This document shows positions 6,484 to 13,890 of a DNA stretch of 64,000 nucleotides, piece by piece; the first letter of the stretch is position 1; the number at the start of each line of letters is the position of its first letter. Both the position numbers and the translations under genes were made by a program. Under the pieces are notes generated by a model. The model saw only the letters and a program-made list of their open reading frames with translations. It was not told where the DNA came from and searched no databases. The DNA is from a virus, in IMG/VR virus record IMGVR_UViG_3300009159_000053, positions 1 through 64,000 of that record; one strand, 5' to 3'.

Positions 6484-7104
6484 ATGAAATCCGCAGAACT
6501 AAAAATAGGAACTAAATATGGCGTAATTCCAGCATGGGATTATTCATCAAGCGATAAGAAAAATCCTGATCGTGTTCAACGCAATCATGTTGCTAACGCA
6601 ACTCTTGTATCAACTGATAAATATGAATACAAAGTTTATAGATCAGATAAAAAAGATGATCAAAACTTTGCGCCAGCAAATAAAGGTTCTCGTAATGTTG
6701 GTTATTTAGTTTGTTCAGATGATTACATTCAATCAGGACAAGCATCAACAACTATCTTTTGGTTGGCTAGACCACAAGACATTGTTGCTGAATACGCAAC
6801 TCTTGAACCAAAGTGGGCGCAAAGAGAGCAACAAGAATTACTGGAACGCCAAAAGCAAGAAGCAGAACAGAAAGAGCGTGAACGCAAACAGCGTGAAGCA
6901 AGGGAATACCACGAAAGAGTTTCTGCTTCTTTAATCGCATCTCTTAAAACAATTCTTGGTGATCGTGCTAATCACATAACAGTTGACCAACGCAATCGCA
7001 GAGTTGGAGATAACTACATTGAAGTTTCAGAGATGAGTATTGATCTCAAAACTATGAGCATATTAATCGAGAAAGTTCTTGAAGCGAAAGATTTGGTGGG
7101 TTAA
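6484..7104 (+). CDS. Hypothetical protein with central coiled coil
   Basis: This 206-residue protein has a mixed alpha/beta N-terminal part (1-105), a highly charged helix rich in Q, E, K and R (about 113-146, probably coiled coil) and a short C-terminal alpha/beta part. AAGGAGAA sits nine bases before the start. Its stop overlaps the next start (TAATG). No family recognised. Its place behind the AAA/VWA pair makes a substrate or adaptor role conceivable. Confidence 0.6.
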   Translation: MKSAELKIGTKYGVIPAWDYSSSDKKNPDRVQRNHVANATLVSTDKYEYKVYRSDKKDDQNFAPANKGSRNVGYLVCSDDYIQSGQASTTIFWLARPQDIVAEYATLEPKWAQREQQELLERQKQEAEQKERERKQREAREYHERVSASLIASLKTILGDRANHITVDQRNRRVGDNYIEVSEMSIDLKTMSILIEKVLEAKDLVG

Positions 7105-7832
7105 TGACTACACAAACTAAAGATAGTTTTTATCTTGAACGATTAAAAACTAAGTTCAATAATAAAGACGGCTATTGGAGTGTTGGAGATACCAGCACTT
7201 CAATTTGGCAACCACACACTCGCAATAAGTTTGATGTATTAACTGAACAGAAGTTAATTGATATAACTTTTGATGAACAAACTTACAAAAGTTTTCAACT
7301 AATAATTGTTGGGTTTAATTATGAGTTCAGATCAGTTTTGGACTTAAATGGAAATACAACTGATAACTATTTGGCTGATAATGAAATTGGTGGATACGCA
7401 AATGATGTTAAATCTTTTGTTCACTACGAAGGTATTGCTTACGAAATCGGTGGCGTTGGCGATACACGACAAAACTTAAATTGGTTAGGTGAACTTGCCA
7501 CGCTTTATATTTATGGTGGTGATACTGACCCCAATAAAGTTATTAAAAAATGCCAAAAGAAATTAGATTTACTTTCACAAATTGTAGATGTGAGAGATGA
7601 ATTAATTTCTATTTCTAATGAAAGGATTGGTTCATACGATACAAAAAATCCATACAACATTAATGTTGGAGATCAGGTGTTTATTCAAGCGCATGGGCGT
7701 TTGCGTAAAGGCAAAATTGTATCCACAACTGGTAGCAGATTTAATGTTGCTTATCTAACTCCGTCAAACCATAGTGATCTTAAATATAAGACACTTAGAT
7801 TGGATTGTTTGTGGCTACCAATAAATCCGTAA
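7104..7832 (+). CDS. Hypothetical protein with C-terminal SH3/KOW-like segment
   Basis: 242 residues, coupled to the previous gene through TAATG. The first 150 residues look globular and are unrecognised. The C-terminal part has the pattern of a small beta-barrel (VGDQVFIQAHGRLRKGKIV, then an R-F-N-V-A-Y strand), as in SH3/KOW domains that bind RNA or peptides. This is a pattern match by eye only. Confidence 0.55.
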   Translation: MTTQTKDSFYLERLKTKFNNKDGYWSVGDTSTSIWQPHTRNKFDVLTEQKLIDITFDEQTYKSFQLIIVGFNYEFRSVLDLNGNTTDNYLADNEIGGYANDVKSFVHYEGIAYEIGGVGDTRQNLNWLGELATLYIYGGDTDPNKVIKKCQKKLDLLSQIVDVRDELISISNERIGSYDTKNPYNINVGDQVFIQAHGRLRKGKIVSTTGSRFNVAYLTPSNHSDLKYKTLRLDCLWLPINP

Positions 7833-8422
7833 TTAAATTAAAACGAACTAAAGTGTGTATAGGTTGCTTTACTGCTCTACCACTTAATCGGTTTAATAAA
7901 CACATTGACGGAAAATACAAAGTTAGGGCAAGGTGTAAATCTTGCTTTGCCCTAATGCGTAAAGGTTCATCAACCCGCAAAGCAGAAAAATTAAACTTAC
8001 TTGCTAAGGGTAGAAGGCGTTGTAGTTATTGTCGCAAGATCAAATCACTATCTCGCTTTCAACCTAAATCACACGCAAGCGGTAATAAAGGCTATGAAGG
8101 GGCTTGTAAGCCTTGTGTGTCTATCAGACAAGCGGAAAAACACAAAACTAATCACAAAGAAGTAAGGGAGTTTGTATTTAATTATTTACTACAAAATCCT
8201 TGTATTGATTGTGGTGAAGGTAATGTGCTGGCTTTGGAGTTCGATCACTTACATAGTAAAAAGTTTAATATCGGAACTGCGCTTGGTAGCAACAAACTTT
8301 CTAAATTAATTAAATCAGAAATTAAAAAGTGCGTTGTTAGGTGTTCCAGTTGCCACCGAATTAAAACTCATCAAGAACAAAATAGTTGGAGATACCAATT
8401 ATTTTTAGAAAGGAGTAAATAA
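7811..8422 (+). CDS. HNH endonuclease with extra zinc knuckles
   Basis: About 203 residues. Three zinc modules come in order: CIGC...CKSC (near 18-48), CSYC...CKPC (near 72-100), and an HNH domain with CIDC, LEFDHLHSKKF and CSSCHRIKTH (about 135-190). The HNH end resembles the 546-914 protein. No ATG is available. GTG 7811 is preferred over TTG 7805, both inside the end of the preceding gene, so translation is coupled. It may be a homing nuclease that landed in this operon. The stop abuts the next start. Confidence 0.78.
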   Translation: MATNKSVIKLKRTKVCIGCFTALPLNRFNKHIDGKYKVRARCKSCFALMRKGSSTRKAEKLNLLAKGRRRCSYCRKIKSLSRFQPKSHASGNKGYEGACKPCVSIRQAEKHKTNHKEVREFVFNYLLQNPCIDCGEGNVLALEFDHLHSKKFNIGTALGSNKLSKLIKSEIKKCVVRCSSCHRIKTHQEQNSWRYQLFLERSK

Positions 8423-8581
8423 ATGAGATCAAAAACTTATTATCGAGTTCGAACTGCGGTTCGTATTCTTTTTTGGAGTGCGTTAGCAGTTGGGATTTAT
8501 TACTTAGCAACACATATTAACTGGGTCGGTGATCACTATTGCTTTGGCACTATTGATCAATGTTATTTAGGTGGTAAGTAA
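8423..8581 (+). CDS. Single-pass membrane microprotein (52 aa)
   Basis: Starts at ATG 8423 directly after the HNH stop, with AAGGAG upstream. A basic N-terminus (MRSKTYYRVRTAVR) precedes one hydrophobic helix (about 13-30). The C-terminal tail has two cysteines (40 and 47) that could form a disulfide outside the membrane. The next gene starts at the base after its stop. Confidence 0.55.
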   Translation: MRSKTYYRVRTAVRILFWSALAVGIYYLATHINWVGDHYCFGTIDQCYLGGK

Positions 8582-8758
8582 ATGGGTTATGTAGAAATTG
8601 TTAGACAAGTTCAAGATCACGAATTAGATTTATGTGATCAATGCGGTCAGCAAGGCGTTCGCAATAATGGCAAAACAATTACTGATAACTATTCTCAGGA
8701 CATTCTTTGGTTTTGCTATAACTGCGTAGAAACACAAAAGAGATCACTCTCTCGCTAA
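8582..8758 (+). CDS. Zinc-ribbon microprotein (58 aa)
   Basis: CDQC (18-21) and CYNC (46-49) form a two-knuckle zinc ribbon with a 24-residue spacer. It abuts the membrane microprotein gene and ends the first half of the operon; terminator-like hairpins follow (8798-8839). Function unknown. Confidence 0.6.
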   Translation: MGYVEIVRQVQDHELDLCDQCGQQGVRNNGKTITDNYSQDILWFCYNCVETQKRSLSR

Positions 8759-8767
8759 CTTAAAATT

Positions 8768-8907
8768 GTTGGGTAGGCGTTAACACAAGACCTTACTGGG
8801 GTTTTGTTTTCATTCCCCACTCCTTTCACTTGTGAAGGGCGGTCAAGACTTTTATTTCCTTAATTTGCTTTGGATAATAAAACGAGCCGTATCTGCGCCT
8901 ACTCAAC
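8768..8907 (+). ncRNA. Second long-range stem region (putative structured RNA or terminator complex)
   Basis: GTTGGGTAGGCG (8768-8779) pairs with CGCCTACTCAAC (8896-8907): 12 bp with one G-U pair in plus-strand RNA. Inside are GGGG/CCCC (8798-8801 with 8815-8818) and a 7-bp hairpin (8822-8828 with 8833-8839) followed by GCGGTCAAGACTTTTATTT. The inner hairpin may be a terminator for the 6484-8758 genes. The outer stem is not explained by that and copies the logic of 3425-3605. Both regions contain GGGCGGT. Confidence 0.4.
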
Positions 8908-8930
8908 TCCTAATAGAATTGGAGTAAGTA

Positions 8931-9089
8931 ATGTTTAATGAAAATGAAAAGAAAAAGATAGTTCACCAAAGAATTGCGTATCAAAAATCTTTATCCGAAG
9001 TTGCTCGTATGTTTGGAACTTCAAGAATACAGATTAGAAAGATAGAAACGGAATATCTAAATCAATTAAGGGAGAATAAAAATGGCTGA
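8931..9089 (+). CDS. Small HTH protein (52 aa)
   Basis: Starts at ATG 8931 with TTGGAG six to seven bases upstream. Residues 17-41 (QKSLSEVARMFGTSRIQIRKIETEY, read here as positions) have the spacing of a helix-turn-helix of the sigma-region-4/Xre type, with G29 at the turn. A DNA-binding regulator is likely. Its stop overlaps the next start by eight bases. Confidence 0.6.
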   Translation: MFNENEKKKIVHQRIAYQKSLSEVARMFGTSRIQIRKIETEYLNQLRENKNG

Positions 9090-9282
9090 TGATTTACTTG
9101 ATGAAAGTTTATTTGATGAAGTGTTTAGCACCGAGCCTGAATGTAATTGTGAGTGCGGTTGTAAAGTTCCAGTATTAGGTCAATGCGTTGATTGCGGTGA
9201 TGATACTGGGCATCAAAATAACAATGGATTACCTAAATACGATTACTTGAACGAACTATTTACTACAAAGGAGAGCCAATGA
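9082..9282 (+). CDS. Acidic cysteine-rich protein (66 aa)
   Basis: An acidic N-terminus (DDLLDESLFDEVF) is followed by a cysteine cluster CNCECGC (about 23-29) and CVDC (36-39), enough to bind one or two zinc ions. GGGAGAATAAA precedes the start. It overlaps the next gene by four bases. Function unknown. Confidence 0.6.
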   Translation: MADDLLDESLFDEVFSTEPECNCECGCKVPVLGQCVDCGDDTGHQNNNGLPKYDYLNELFTTKESQ

Positions 9283-9590
9283 ACCAAGAACAAATGGATT
9301 TAATTAAATCTATTAACTTTGCTAATGAGTTTATTAAAATTGTTCGTGGGTTTAAGTTAGATCAAGAACGGCAAGATAGTTTGCCACAAGAAGTAAAAGA
9401 GTATTTAGCCAACGAACACCTAAACAAATTAATTACAGATCAGGGATTAGAACCTGAAATGTTAGTTTGGGGCTTACTACACATGATTGAAATACTCTTA
9501 AATGTTGCTGAATTAGAACCTAATGATTTAGTTGAAATTATGGAGAAGTTTGTTGAACAAATATCTAATAGTAATGGAGATCAAACATGA
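9279..9590 (+). CDS. Hypothetical acidic helical protein (103 aa)
   Basis: ATGA overlap with the previous gene and AAGGAG upstream. The product is acidic and leucine-rich, apparently all helical, without cysteines or membrane segments. It overlaps the WhiB gene by four bases, so the three are probably made together. No family recognised. Confidence 0.55.
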   Translation: MNQEQMDLIKSINFANEFIKIVRGFKLDQERQDSLPQEVKEYLANEHLNKLITDQGLEPEMLVWGLLHMIEILLNVAELEPNDLVEIMEKFVEQISNSNGDQT

Positions 9591-9910
9591 CTAGACCTAA
9601 AAGCCAAGTGTCTTTTACTAAAGCAAGAAAAGTAGTAAAACCAGTTGAATTAACCACACCTACTCCACAAGATATTGATGATGCGCCATGCCAAACAGTT
9701 GACCCTGAAATCTTTTTTCCTGATCCAACTGATGTAATTGGTATTAAAAAAGCCAAAACTTTTTGTGGTAATTGCGATCAAGCAATTAAAACTAAATGTT
9801 TATCTTTCGCATTATCTAACAAAGTTAGATATGGCGTATGGGGTGGATTAACTGAGATTGAACGCCAAAGTTTGCTTCGCAAACAATATAGGAGTGGTAT
9901 CAATGGTTAA
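9587..9910 (+). CDS. WhiB-like iron-sulfur regulator
   Basis: 107 residues. A first cysteine (APCQ, near 33) is followed by CGNC and a fourth cysteine in TKCL, then the WhiB signature GVWGG (about 86-90) and a basic tail. WhiB proteins bind a 4Fe-4S cluster and act with the primary sigma factor of actinobacteria; phage copies can block host WhiB regulation or superinfection. The last spacing is Cx2C-x7-C instead of the usual x5. It is one of two WhiB genes here, on opposite strands. The next gene overlaps its end. Confidence 0.88.
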   Translation: MTRPKSQVSFTKARKVVKPVELTTPTPQDIDDAPCQTVDPEIFFPDPTDVIGIKKAKTFCGNCDQAIKTKCLSFALSNKVRYGVWGGLTEIERQSLLRKQYRSGING

Positions 9911-10373
9911 TACTTTTATTCCTTATCCTGACTTTGTTAAGTCTGCTAAGGCTCTTGATTACAGGCGATTAGGTAAGCAACGAGTTGAAGCGTGGCAAAT
10001 ACTTAGGGCGTTAATGGGTATTAGTCAGGGCTGGCGTAATCACCCTGCTACAAAGATGTGGCGTGGGCATGAGAAGGCTTTGTGTGAATACGGAATTGCG
10101 ATCTGCCAAGAGTGGATAGATCGTGGCTACAAAGATACTTTGTTGCCCAGTTTTGTAGCAATACACCCAACCTTCCCTGATACTGGATTACCTTTTTGGT
10201 TTGGTAATTCAGAACTTCATAATTCGCATCAAAGTAATCTAAATCGTAAAGATAATACTTATTATCAATTTAATGTGCCAGTAGATTTACCTTATCTATG
10301 GGCTGATACGGAAACTAAAACTACAAAGTGGGGAACTAAACCTAATGAAACTAAGCAGAAAGTTAAAAGATAA
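9903..10373 (+). CDS. Pyrimidine-dimer glycosylase-like protein (Pyr_excise / MSMEG_6728 family)
   Basis: ATG 9903 with AGGAG ten bases upstream is the likely start; the longer frame only re-reads the WhiB gene. The N-terminal half matches the family: TFIPYPDF, then DYRRLGKQRVEAWQIL and WRNHPATKMWRGHEKAL. The family resembles T4 endonuclease V, which nicks DNA at UV-induced dimers. About 156 residues, with a lysine-rich tail. DNA repair in a sunlit habitat would fit, but the enzymatic role is inferred from family resemblance only. Confidence 0.7.
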   Translation: MVNTFIPYPDFVKSAKALDYRRLGKQRVEAWQILRALMGISQGWRNHPATKMWRGHEKALCEYGIAICQEWIDRGYKDTLLPSFVAIHPTFPDTGLPFWFGNSELHNSHQSNLNRKDNTYYQFNVPVDLPYLWADTETKTTKWGTKPNETKQKVKR

Positions 10374-10375
10374 AC

Positions 10376-10564
10376 ATGAGCGAATGGCTAACAAATACAG
10401 ACATAGCAAAACTAACTGGATTAAAGATCGAAACTCTACACAGTTATCTAAATCGCAACACCCTTCCCAAACCCGACAAATACATGGGGAGAACACCAGT
10501 TTGGTTAACAACAACCATAAAACAATGGGCATCAGAGAGAGAATTGGAGATTGAAAATGAATAA
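10376..10564 (+). CDS. Excisionase/AlpA-like HTH protein (62 aa)
   Basis: The order WLTNTDIAKLTGLKIETLH, then a proline-containing stretch and a GRTPVWL turn is that of MerR-like winged HTH proteins used as phage excisionases and AlpA-type regulators. The integrase lies 0.9 kb downstream on the same strand, so a recombination directionality factor is the natural guess. It overlaps the next gene by eight bases. Confidence 0.6.
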   Translation: MSEWLTNTDIAKLTGLKIETLHSYLNRNTLPKPDKYMGRTPVWLTTTIKQWASERELEIENE

Positions 10565-10718
10565 AGATCAAGCAATTACTGAATTGTTAAATCTACGCCA
10601 GTTGTGGGAATTAGAACAACAAAATACAGAAGCAGACGGCAATTCAGATTACGCAACCTATACAGGTGCTATCAACGCTATTGATGTTGCTATTAAAATT
10701 GTAAAGGAGATCAAGTAA
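10557..10718 (+). CDS. Hypothetical helical microprotein (53 aa)
   Basis: Starts inside the end of the HTH gene and its stop overlaps the next start (TAATG). Product MNKDQAITELLNLRQ and onward, mostly helical and acidic, without motifs. Gene packing is the main support. Confidence 0.5.
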   Translation: MNKDQAITELLNLRQLWELEQQNTEADGNSDYATYTGAINAIDVAIKIVKEIK

Positions 10719-11254
10719 TGGGTTTAGATATGTATTTGTATGCTGAAAAATATATTGGTAGCGGTGCTGATAAAACTGGTTCTTATACCAAAATTAAAAA
10801 TCTTGCTGGATTAAAAGATTTACCAACTCCTGATTTTTCTGCTTTAATTGTTAAATCAATGGTTGGTTATTGGCGCAAAGCAAACTCTATTCATGGCTGG
10901 ATTGTTGATAAGTGTGGAGAAGGCGTTGATAAGTGCCAAGTAATTTATTTAAGTGATGAAGATTTATTACAATTAAAAAATGATTGTATTAAGGCTTTGG
11001 CTAATCCTAGTCGTGAATATCAGATAGAAAACCAAAAAGTTTTTTATCAATTATGCGATTACTTAAATAGTTTAGAAACTGAATTAACTCCTGATACTTT
11101 TCAAAATCCACTTCCACCAGTTGACGGATTTTTCTTTGGTGGTAGTGATCTGACCGATCATTACTATTACCAACTGGAATACACGATTGATTTAATTACT
11201 TCCCTATTAGAGAGCGATCACGAATTAGGATTTAGTTATCAAGCCAGTTGGTAG
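10718..11254 (+). CDS. Conserved phage protein of the MGLDMYL type
   Basis: 178 residues starting MGLDMYLYAEKY and containing GYWRKANSIHGWIV and the CGEGVDKCQ segment. This pattern is widespread in phages and prophages of many hosts and has no established function that I know of. GGAG lies upstream. It is the last gene before two AACTAACTT hairpins and a clear terminator (11375-11410), so it closes the operon. Confidence 0.7.
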   Translation: MGLDMYLYAEKYIGSGADKTGSYTKIKNLAGLKDLPTPDFSALIVKSMVGYWRKANSIHGWIVDKCGEGVDKCQVIYLSDEDLLQLKNDCIKALANPSREYQIENQKVFYQLCDYLNSLETELTPDTFQNPLPPVDGFFFGGSDLTDHYYYQLEYTIDLITSLLESDHELGFSYQASW

Positions 11255-11256
11255 AT

Positions 11257-11334
11257 TGAACTAACTTTATTTAATTCCAGAAAAGTTAGTTCACGCTCAA
11301 TAACTAACTTGTCTGGTGTTCCACCAAGTTAGTT
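11257..11334 (+). promoter_or_regulatory. Two tandem AACTAACTT hairpins
   Basis: TGAACTAACTTT (11257-11268) pairs perfectly with AAAGTTAGTTCA (11282-11293). Then AACTAACTTG (11302-11311) pairs with CAAGTTAGTT (11325-11334). The arms match the array at 2268-2312 and the hairpin at 13513-13544, while the loops differ. No T run follows either hairpin, and a separate terminator lies 40 nt downstream, so termination is not their obvious job. Confidence 0.5.
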
Positions 11335-11374
11335 CCAAGCCTGACCGCCTAATTCCCTATGTAGCCGATAGTTC

Positions 11375-11410
11375 AGCCCTTAGTCCGATTTGGATTAGGG
11401 GCTTATCTTT
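11375..11410 (+). terminator. Rho-independent terminator
   Basis: AGCCCTTAGTCC (11375-11386) pairs with GGATTAGGGGCT (11392-11403), 12 bp including two G-U pairs, around GATTT. TATCTTTTG follows. It separates the 3.6-11.3 kb operon from the integrase. Confidence 0.7.
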
Positions 11411-11421
11411 TGATTAAGAAC

Positions 11422-11478
11422 CTACTCACCAGTAGTATTACTCGCCAGTAGAAGGGTCATTACTCGCCAGTAGAAGGG
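11422..11478 (+). repeat. Direct repeats in front of the integrase
   Basis: ATTACTCGCCAGTAGAAGGG occurs twice (11437-11456 and 11459-11478), 22 bp apart. A degenerate third copy, TACTCACCAGTAG, starts at 11423. The core TACT-CGCC-AGTA is itself a short palindrome. The last copy contains the AAGGG ribosome-binding site of the integrase, so a protein bound here, or an RNA fold, would control integrase translation or transcription. Arm-type integrase or excisionase sites are another possibility. Confidence 0.55.
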
Positions 11479-11485
11479 GCAACTT

Positions 11486-12823
11486 ATGGCGTATGTGATT
11501 AAACGCAACGGCAGATTTACAGGCTATTACAGGCTTCAAAATCGCCGTTTATCGGCTGGCACATGGGCTAATGAAACCGAAGCCATGTATCACGCCATAC
11601 AAGCCGAGAAGCAGGGCTTAAAAGCCCCCTCAAAGGCTAATTTAAGGGTGGTTGATTTTGTAGATCAATGGCTGGCGGTGGCTGATCTAATGCCGATCAC
11701 AAAAAAGGGCTATAAGTCGGTCTTAACTAGATTTGTAATTCCAGTTATAGGAGATCGAGAACTAACTTCCCTGAAGCCTTCAGACCTAGTTAAGTTAATT
11801 GATGATCTCAAACTATCGGGAGTTAGACCTGCCACCTTAAATCAGGTGAAGGCTTCTCTTGGCTCAATGTTTTCAAAGTTGGTTAATGCTGGTCAATTAG
11901 AGAGCAATCCGACACATGGAATTAAGATCAAGGTCAATCATGCCAATATATCTAATCTCCTAGACCCTGATGAGTTTAAGGAGATCATTAAGCATTTACC
12001 GACACAAGGAACTAAATTATTCGCCCAATTCTTAGTAGCAAGTGGGTGTCGGTTTGGTGAAGCAACGGAAGTAAGAGCAAAAGACATTAATTTCAAAACT
12101 GGCGAAATCTTTATTCAAAGGCGAGTTAGTGATCTAGGAACAAATTACAACAATGGAACTAGGTTCATGGTGATAGATGCCACCAAGTCAGGGCATAAGA
12201 GAAGCCTAGTAATAGGAAAAGCCCTATTACAGCAGTTAAATGCGTATGTCCTAGCAAAAGGCATAGCAAAAGATGATCTGATGTTTCCAAGAACAATACT
12301 CTTAACGGAAGGTAAACTTAAAGGTTCACGAAGCGCAAAGCCCTCTCGACCATTCGAGAAAGGCGGAAAACAGTTCCAGCATGGAACTCTTTACTCCTAT
12401 ACACATGGGGGTTGTAGATGCGAAGGGTGTAGGCAAGCAGTAGCAAACTACCGCAAAGCCAAAGCCCAAGCAGAAGCACTAGCAGAAGCAGAGCAGGTAA
12501 GAAGCCGAAGCCGTAAGGCAAAGCAGAAGCATCAGCAGAAGCACAAGCAAGGGAGTTTCATCAACAATATGAGCCACATGCCTCGTGATGTATGGAGAAC
12601 AACTTGGAACAAAGCAATAGCCAAGTCCGCAATCGGCTGGTCGCCTAGAACTCATGATTTACGACATGCAAACGCTACGCAGTTGTTAAAGAACGGCATA
12701 GATGTCCATGAAGTAAAAGAGCGATTAGGACACCAATCGATCAAGACGACAGAGCGGTATTTACACCGCCTTCGTTCACACCAGTCAAAGGCATCTGAAA
12801 GTGCCAACGACTATTTGGAGTGA
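11486..12823 (+). CDS. int: Tyrosine integrase with inserted cysteine motif
   Basis: This 445-residue phage integrase has an arm-binding N-terminus (1-50), a SAM-like core-binding domain (about 52-150) and a catalytic domain. Arg lies in SGCRFGEA (about 190), HDLRH near 390 and LGHQSIKTTERY near 413-424, with Tyr as the nucleophile. Between catalytic strands, about residues 290-365, is an insert with GGCRCEGCR and a low-complexity A/K/Q/E run. It catalyses site-specific recombination into the host chromosome, so the phage may be temperate. The start is ATG 11486 with AAGGGG upstream. The next gene overlaps its stop. Confidence 0.9.
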   Translation: MAYVIKRNGRFTGYYRLQNRRLSAGTWANETEAMYHAIQAEKQGLKAPSKANLRVVDFVDQWLAVADLMPITKKGYKSVLTRFVIPVIGDRELTSLKPSDLVKLIDDLKLSGVRPATLNQVKASLGSMFSKLVNAGQLESNPTHGIKIKVNHANISNLLDPDEFKEIIKHLPTQGTKLFAQFLVASGCRFGEATEVRAKDINFKTGEIFIQRRVSDLGTNYNNGTRFMVIDATKSGHKRSLVIGKALLQQLNAYVLAKGIAKDDLMFPRTILLTEGKLKGSRSAKPSRPFEKGGKQFQHGTLYSYTHGGCRCEGCRQAVANYRKAKAQAEALAEAEQVRSRSRKAKQKHQQKHKQGSFINNMSHMPRDVWRTTWNKAIAKSAIGWSPRTHDLRHANATQLLKNGIDVHEVKERLGHQSIKTTERYLHRLRSHQSKASESANDYLE

Positions 12824-12825
12824 TG

Positions 12826-13425
12826 ATGAAAACAAACGCAAGAATAAGAGCCGAGCAGATGCCAAAGGCAATAGCCAAAGCATCAGCAAAAGCCCAAGCA
12901 AGACTAAAGGCTTTAATACTTGGTGGGTCAATTTCGACCTTAGCCGTAGCATTTGGAGTAGCAACTACATCAGATGCCATAGCACCAACAAGAGCCGAAG
13001 CACTAATAGTTAGCGAAACAACAAACGAAGCAACCTTAAAGAAGTATGAAAATACTCATAAGTTAACCGATCTTGAATTGGTTGAGTTGCTTCATGCCGT
13101 AGGCTTTACAGGCACAGACCTGAAAGAAGCATGGGCAGTTGCTAAGAAAGAAAGTAATGGGCGACCCCTCGCTCACAATCCTAATACAAACACAGGTGAT
13201 AACTCGTGGGGCATGTTTCAAATAAACATGATCGGAGAGTTAGGCAAAGATCGTAGAGAAAAATTTGGTTTAGAAAATAATGCCGAATTGCTCAACCCTG
13301 TGGTTAATGCAAAGATCGCTTACTACATGAGTAGAGGCGGTAAAGATTGGAGTTCTTGGCATGGACTTACTCCAAAGACTAAGCAGTTAATGGAACAGTT
13401 CCCAGCAAAGAACGCAAAGCAATAG
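12826..13425 (+). CDS. Membrane-anchored lytic transglycosylase (SLT fold)
   Basis: 199 residues. A basic, Ala/Lys-rich N-terminus (1-27) precedes one hydrophobic segment (about 30-48), i.e. a signal anchor. The SLT/lysozyme-like domain follows, with the catalytic Glu in AVAKKES (near 108), SWGMFQIN (about 128-135) and NAKIAYYMSRGG. It should cut peptidoglycan glycan strands from outside the membrane, as a lysin, spanin-like or superinfection factor. ATG 12826 has GGAG five bases upstream; 12823 is an alternative. The domain is a paralogue of the tape-measure C-terminus (50321-52360). The codons for residues 13-28 are part of the AGCA-rich repeat. Confidence 0.8.
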   Translation: MKTNARIRAEQMPKAIAKASAKAQARLKALILGGSISTLAVAFGVATTSDAIAPTRAEALIVSETTNEATLKKYENTHKLTDLELVELLHAVGFTGTDLKEAWAVAKKESNGRPLAHNPNTNTGDNSWGMFQINMIGELGKDRREKFGLENNAELLNPVVNAKIAYYMSRGGKDWSSWHGLTPKTKQLMEQFPAKNAKQ

Positions 13426-13483
13426 CAGAAGCCATAGCAGAAGCATAAGCAAGCAAAGCAATAGGAGAAGCAATAGGAGAAGC
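13416..13483 (+). repeat. AGCA-rich low-complexity tract
   Basis: The tract repeats AAGCAATAG, CAGAAGC and GGAGAAGC units and runs from inside the lysin gene into non-coding DNA. Similar tracts occur inside the integrase (about 12458-12550), at the lysin start (12859-12913) and at the end of the next gene (13850-13920). They keep the same words in different reading frames and in non-coding DNA, so the repeat is at DNA level. Confidence 0.55.
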
Positions 13484-13504
13484 CCCATCAGAGATGGTGG
13501 GGCT
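13481..13504 (+). terminator. Hairpin terminator after the lysin gene
   Basis: AGCCCCATCA (13481-13490) and TGGTGGGGCT (13495-13504) form 10 pairs (one G-U) around GAGA. The T run after it is weak (ATCTT). Its arms resemble those of the terminator at 11375. Confidence 0.55.
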
Positions 13505-13512
13505 ATCTTAAA

Positions 13513-13544
13513 ACTAACTTACCTGGCAGCCAGGAGAAGTTAGT
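13513..13544 (+). promoter_or_regulatory. AACTAACTT hairpin, copy set 3
   Basis: ACTAACTT (13513-13520) pairs with AAGTTAGT (13537-13544). Inside, CCTGG (13522-13526) pairs with CCAGG (13530-13534). A further CAGTTAGTTAGG follows. It ends 20 nt before the next gene, so as an RNA it would sit next to the ribosome-binding site (AGGGG). Confidence 0.5.
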
Positions 13545-13563
13545 CAGTTAGTTAGGGGCAATC

Positions 13564-13890
13564 ATGGGAGAACACTCTTTCGTAGATCGTTATATAGAAT
13601 TAGATAAGCAATACATACAGCATAAGCAAGAACAATATAAACATTACAAAGAACCTAATCTGCCTTACACCGAAAAATTGTTTTGGGATAAATTAATTCA
13701 TTTAGGTTGGAGAAAAGATTACACAACAACAGAGTGTTTAGTATTAGTTTGCTCTGTTTGTGAAGGAGCCATAACAAAGGTAGTTCTTAAAAATAATGTA
13801 AATATTAGACCTTTATTAAATATTGAAGATAAAGTAGAAATTCACAAGACAGCATATTGCAAAGCAACAGCAAAGCAGAGCAAAGCATAA
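13564..13890 (+). CDS. Hypothetical protein (108 aa), last gene of the rightward block
   Basis: ATG 13564 with AGGGG upstream. The N-terminus is rich in Y, H, Q and K (residues 9-32); a CSVC pair (about 64-67) lies in the middle; the tail (KATAKQSKA) is encoded by the AGCA repeat. No known family. It faces the NrdJ gene tail to tail across 26 nt. Confidence 0.55.
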   Translation: MGEHSFVDRYIELDKQYIQHKQEQYKHYKEPNLPYTEKLFWDKLIHLGWRKDYTTTECLVLVCSVCEGAITKVVLKNNVNIRPLLNIEDKVEIHKTAYCKATAKQSKA

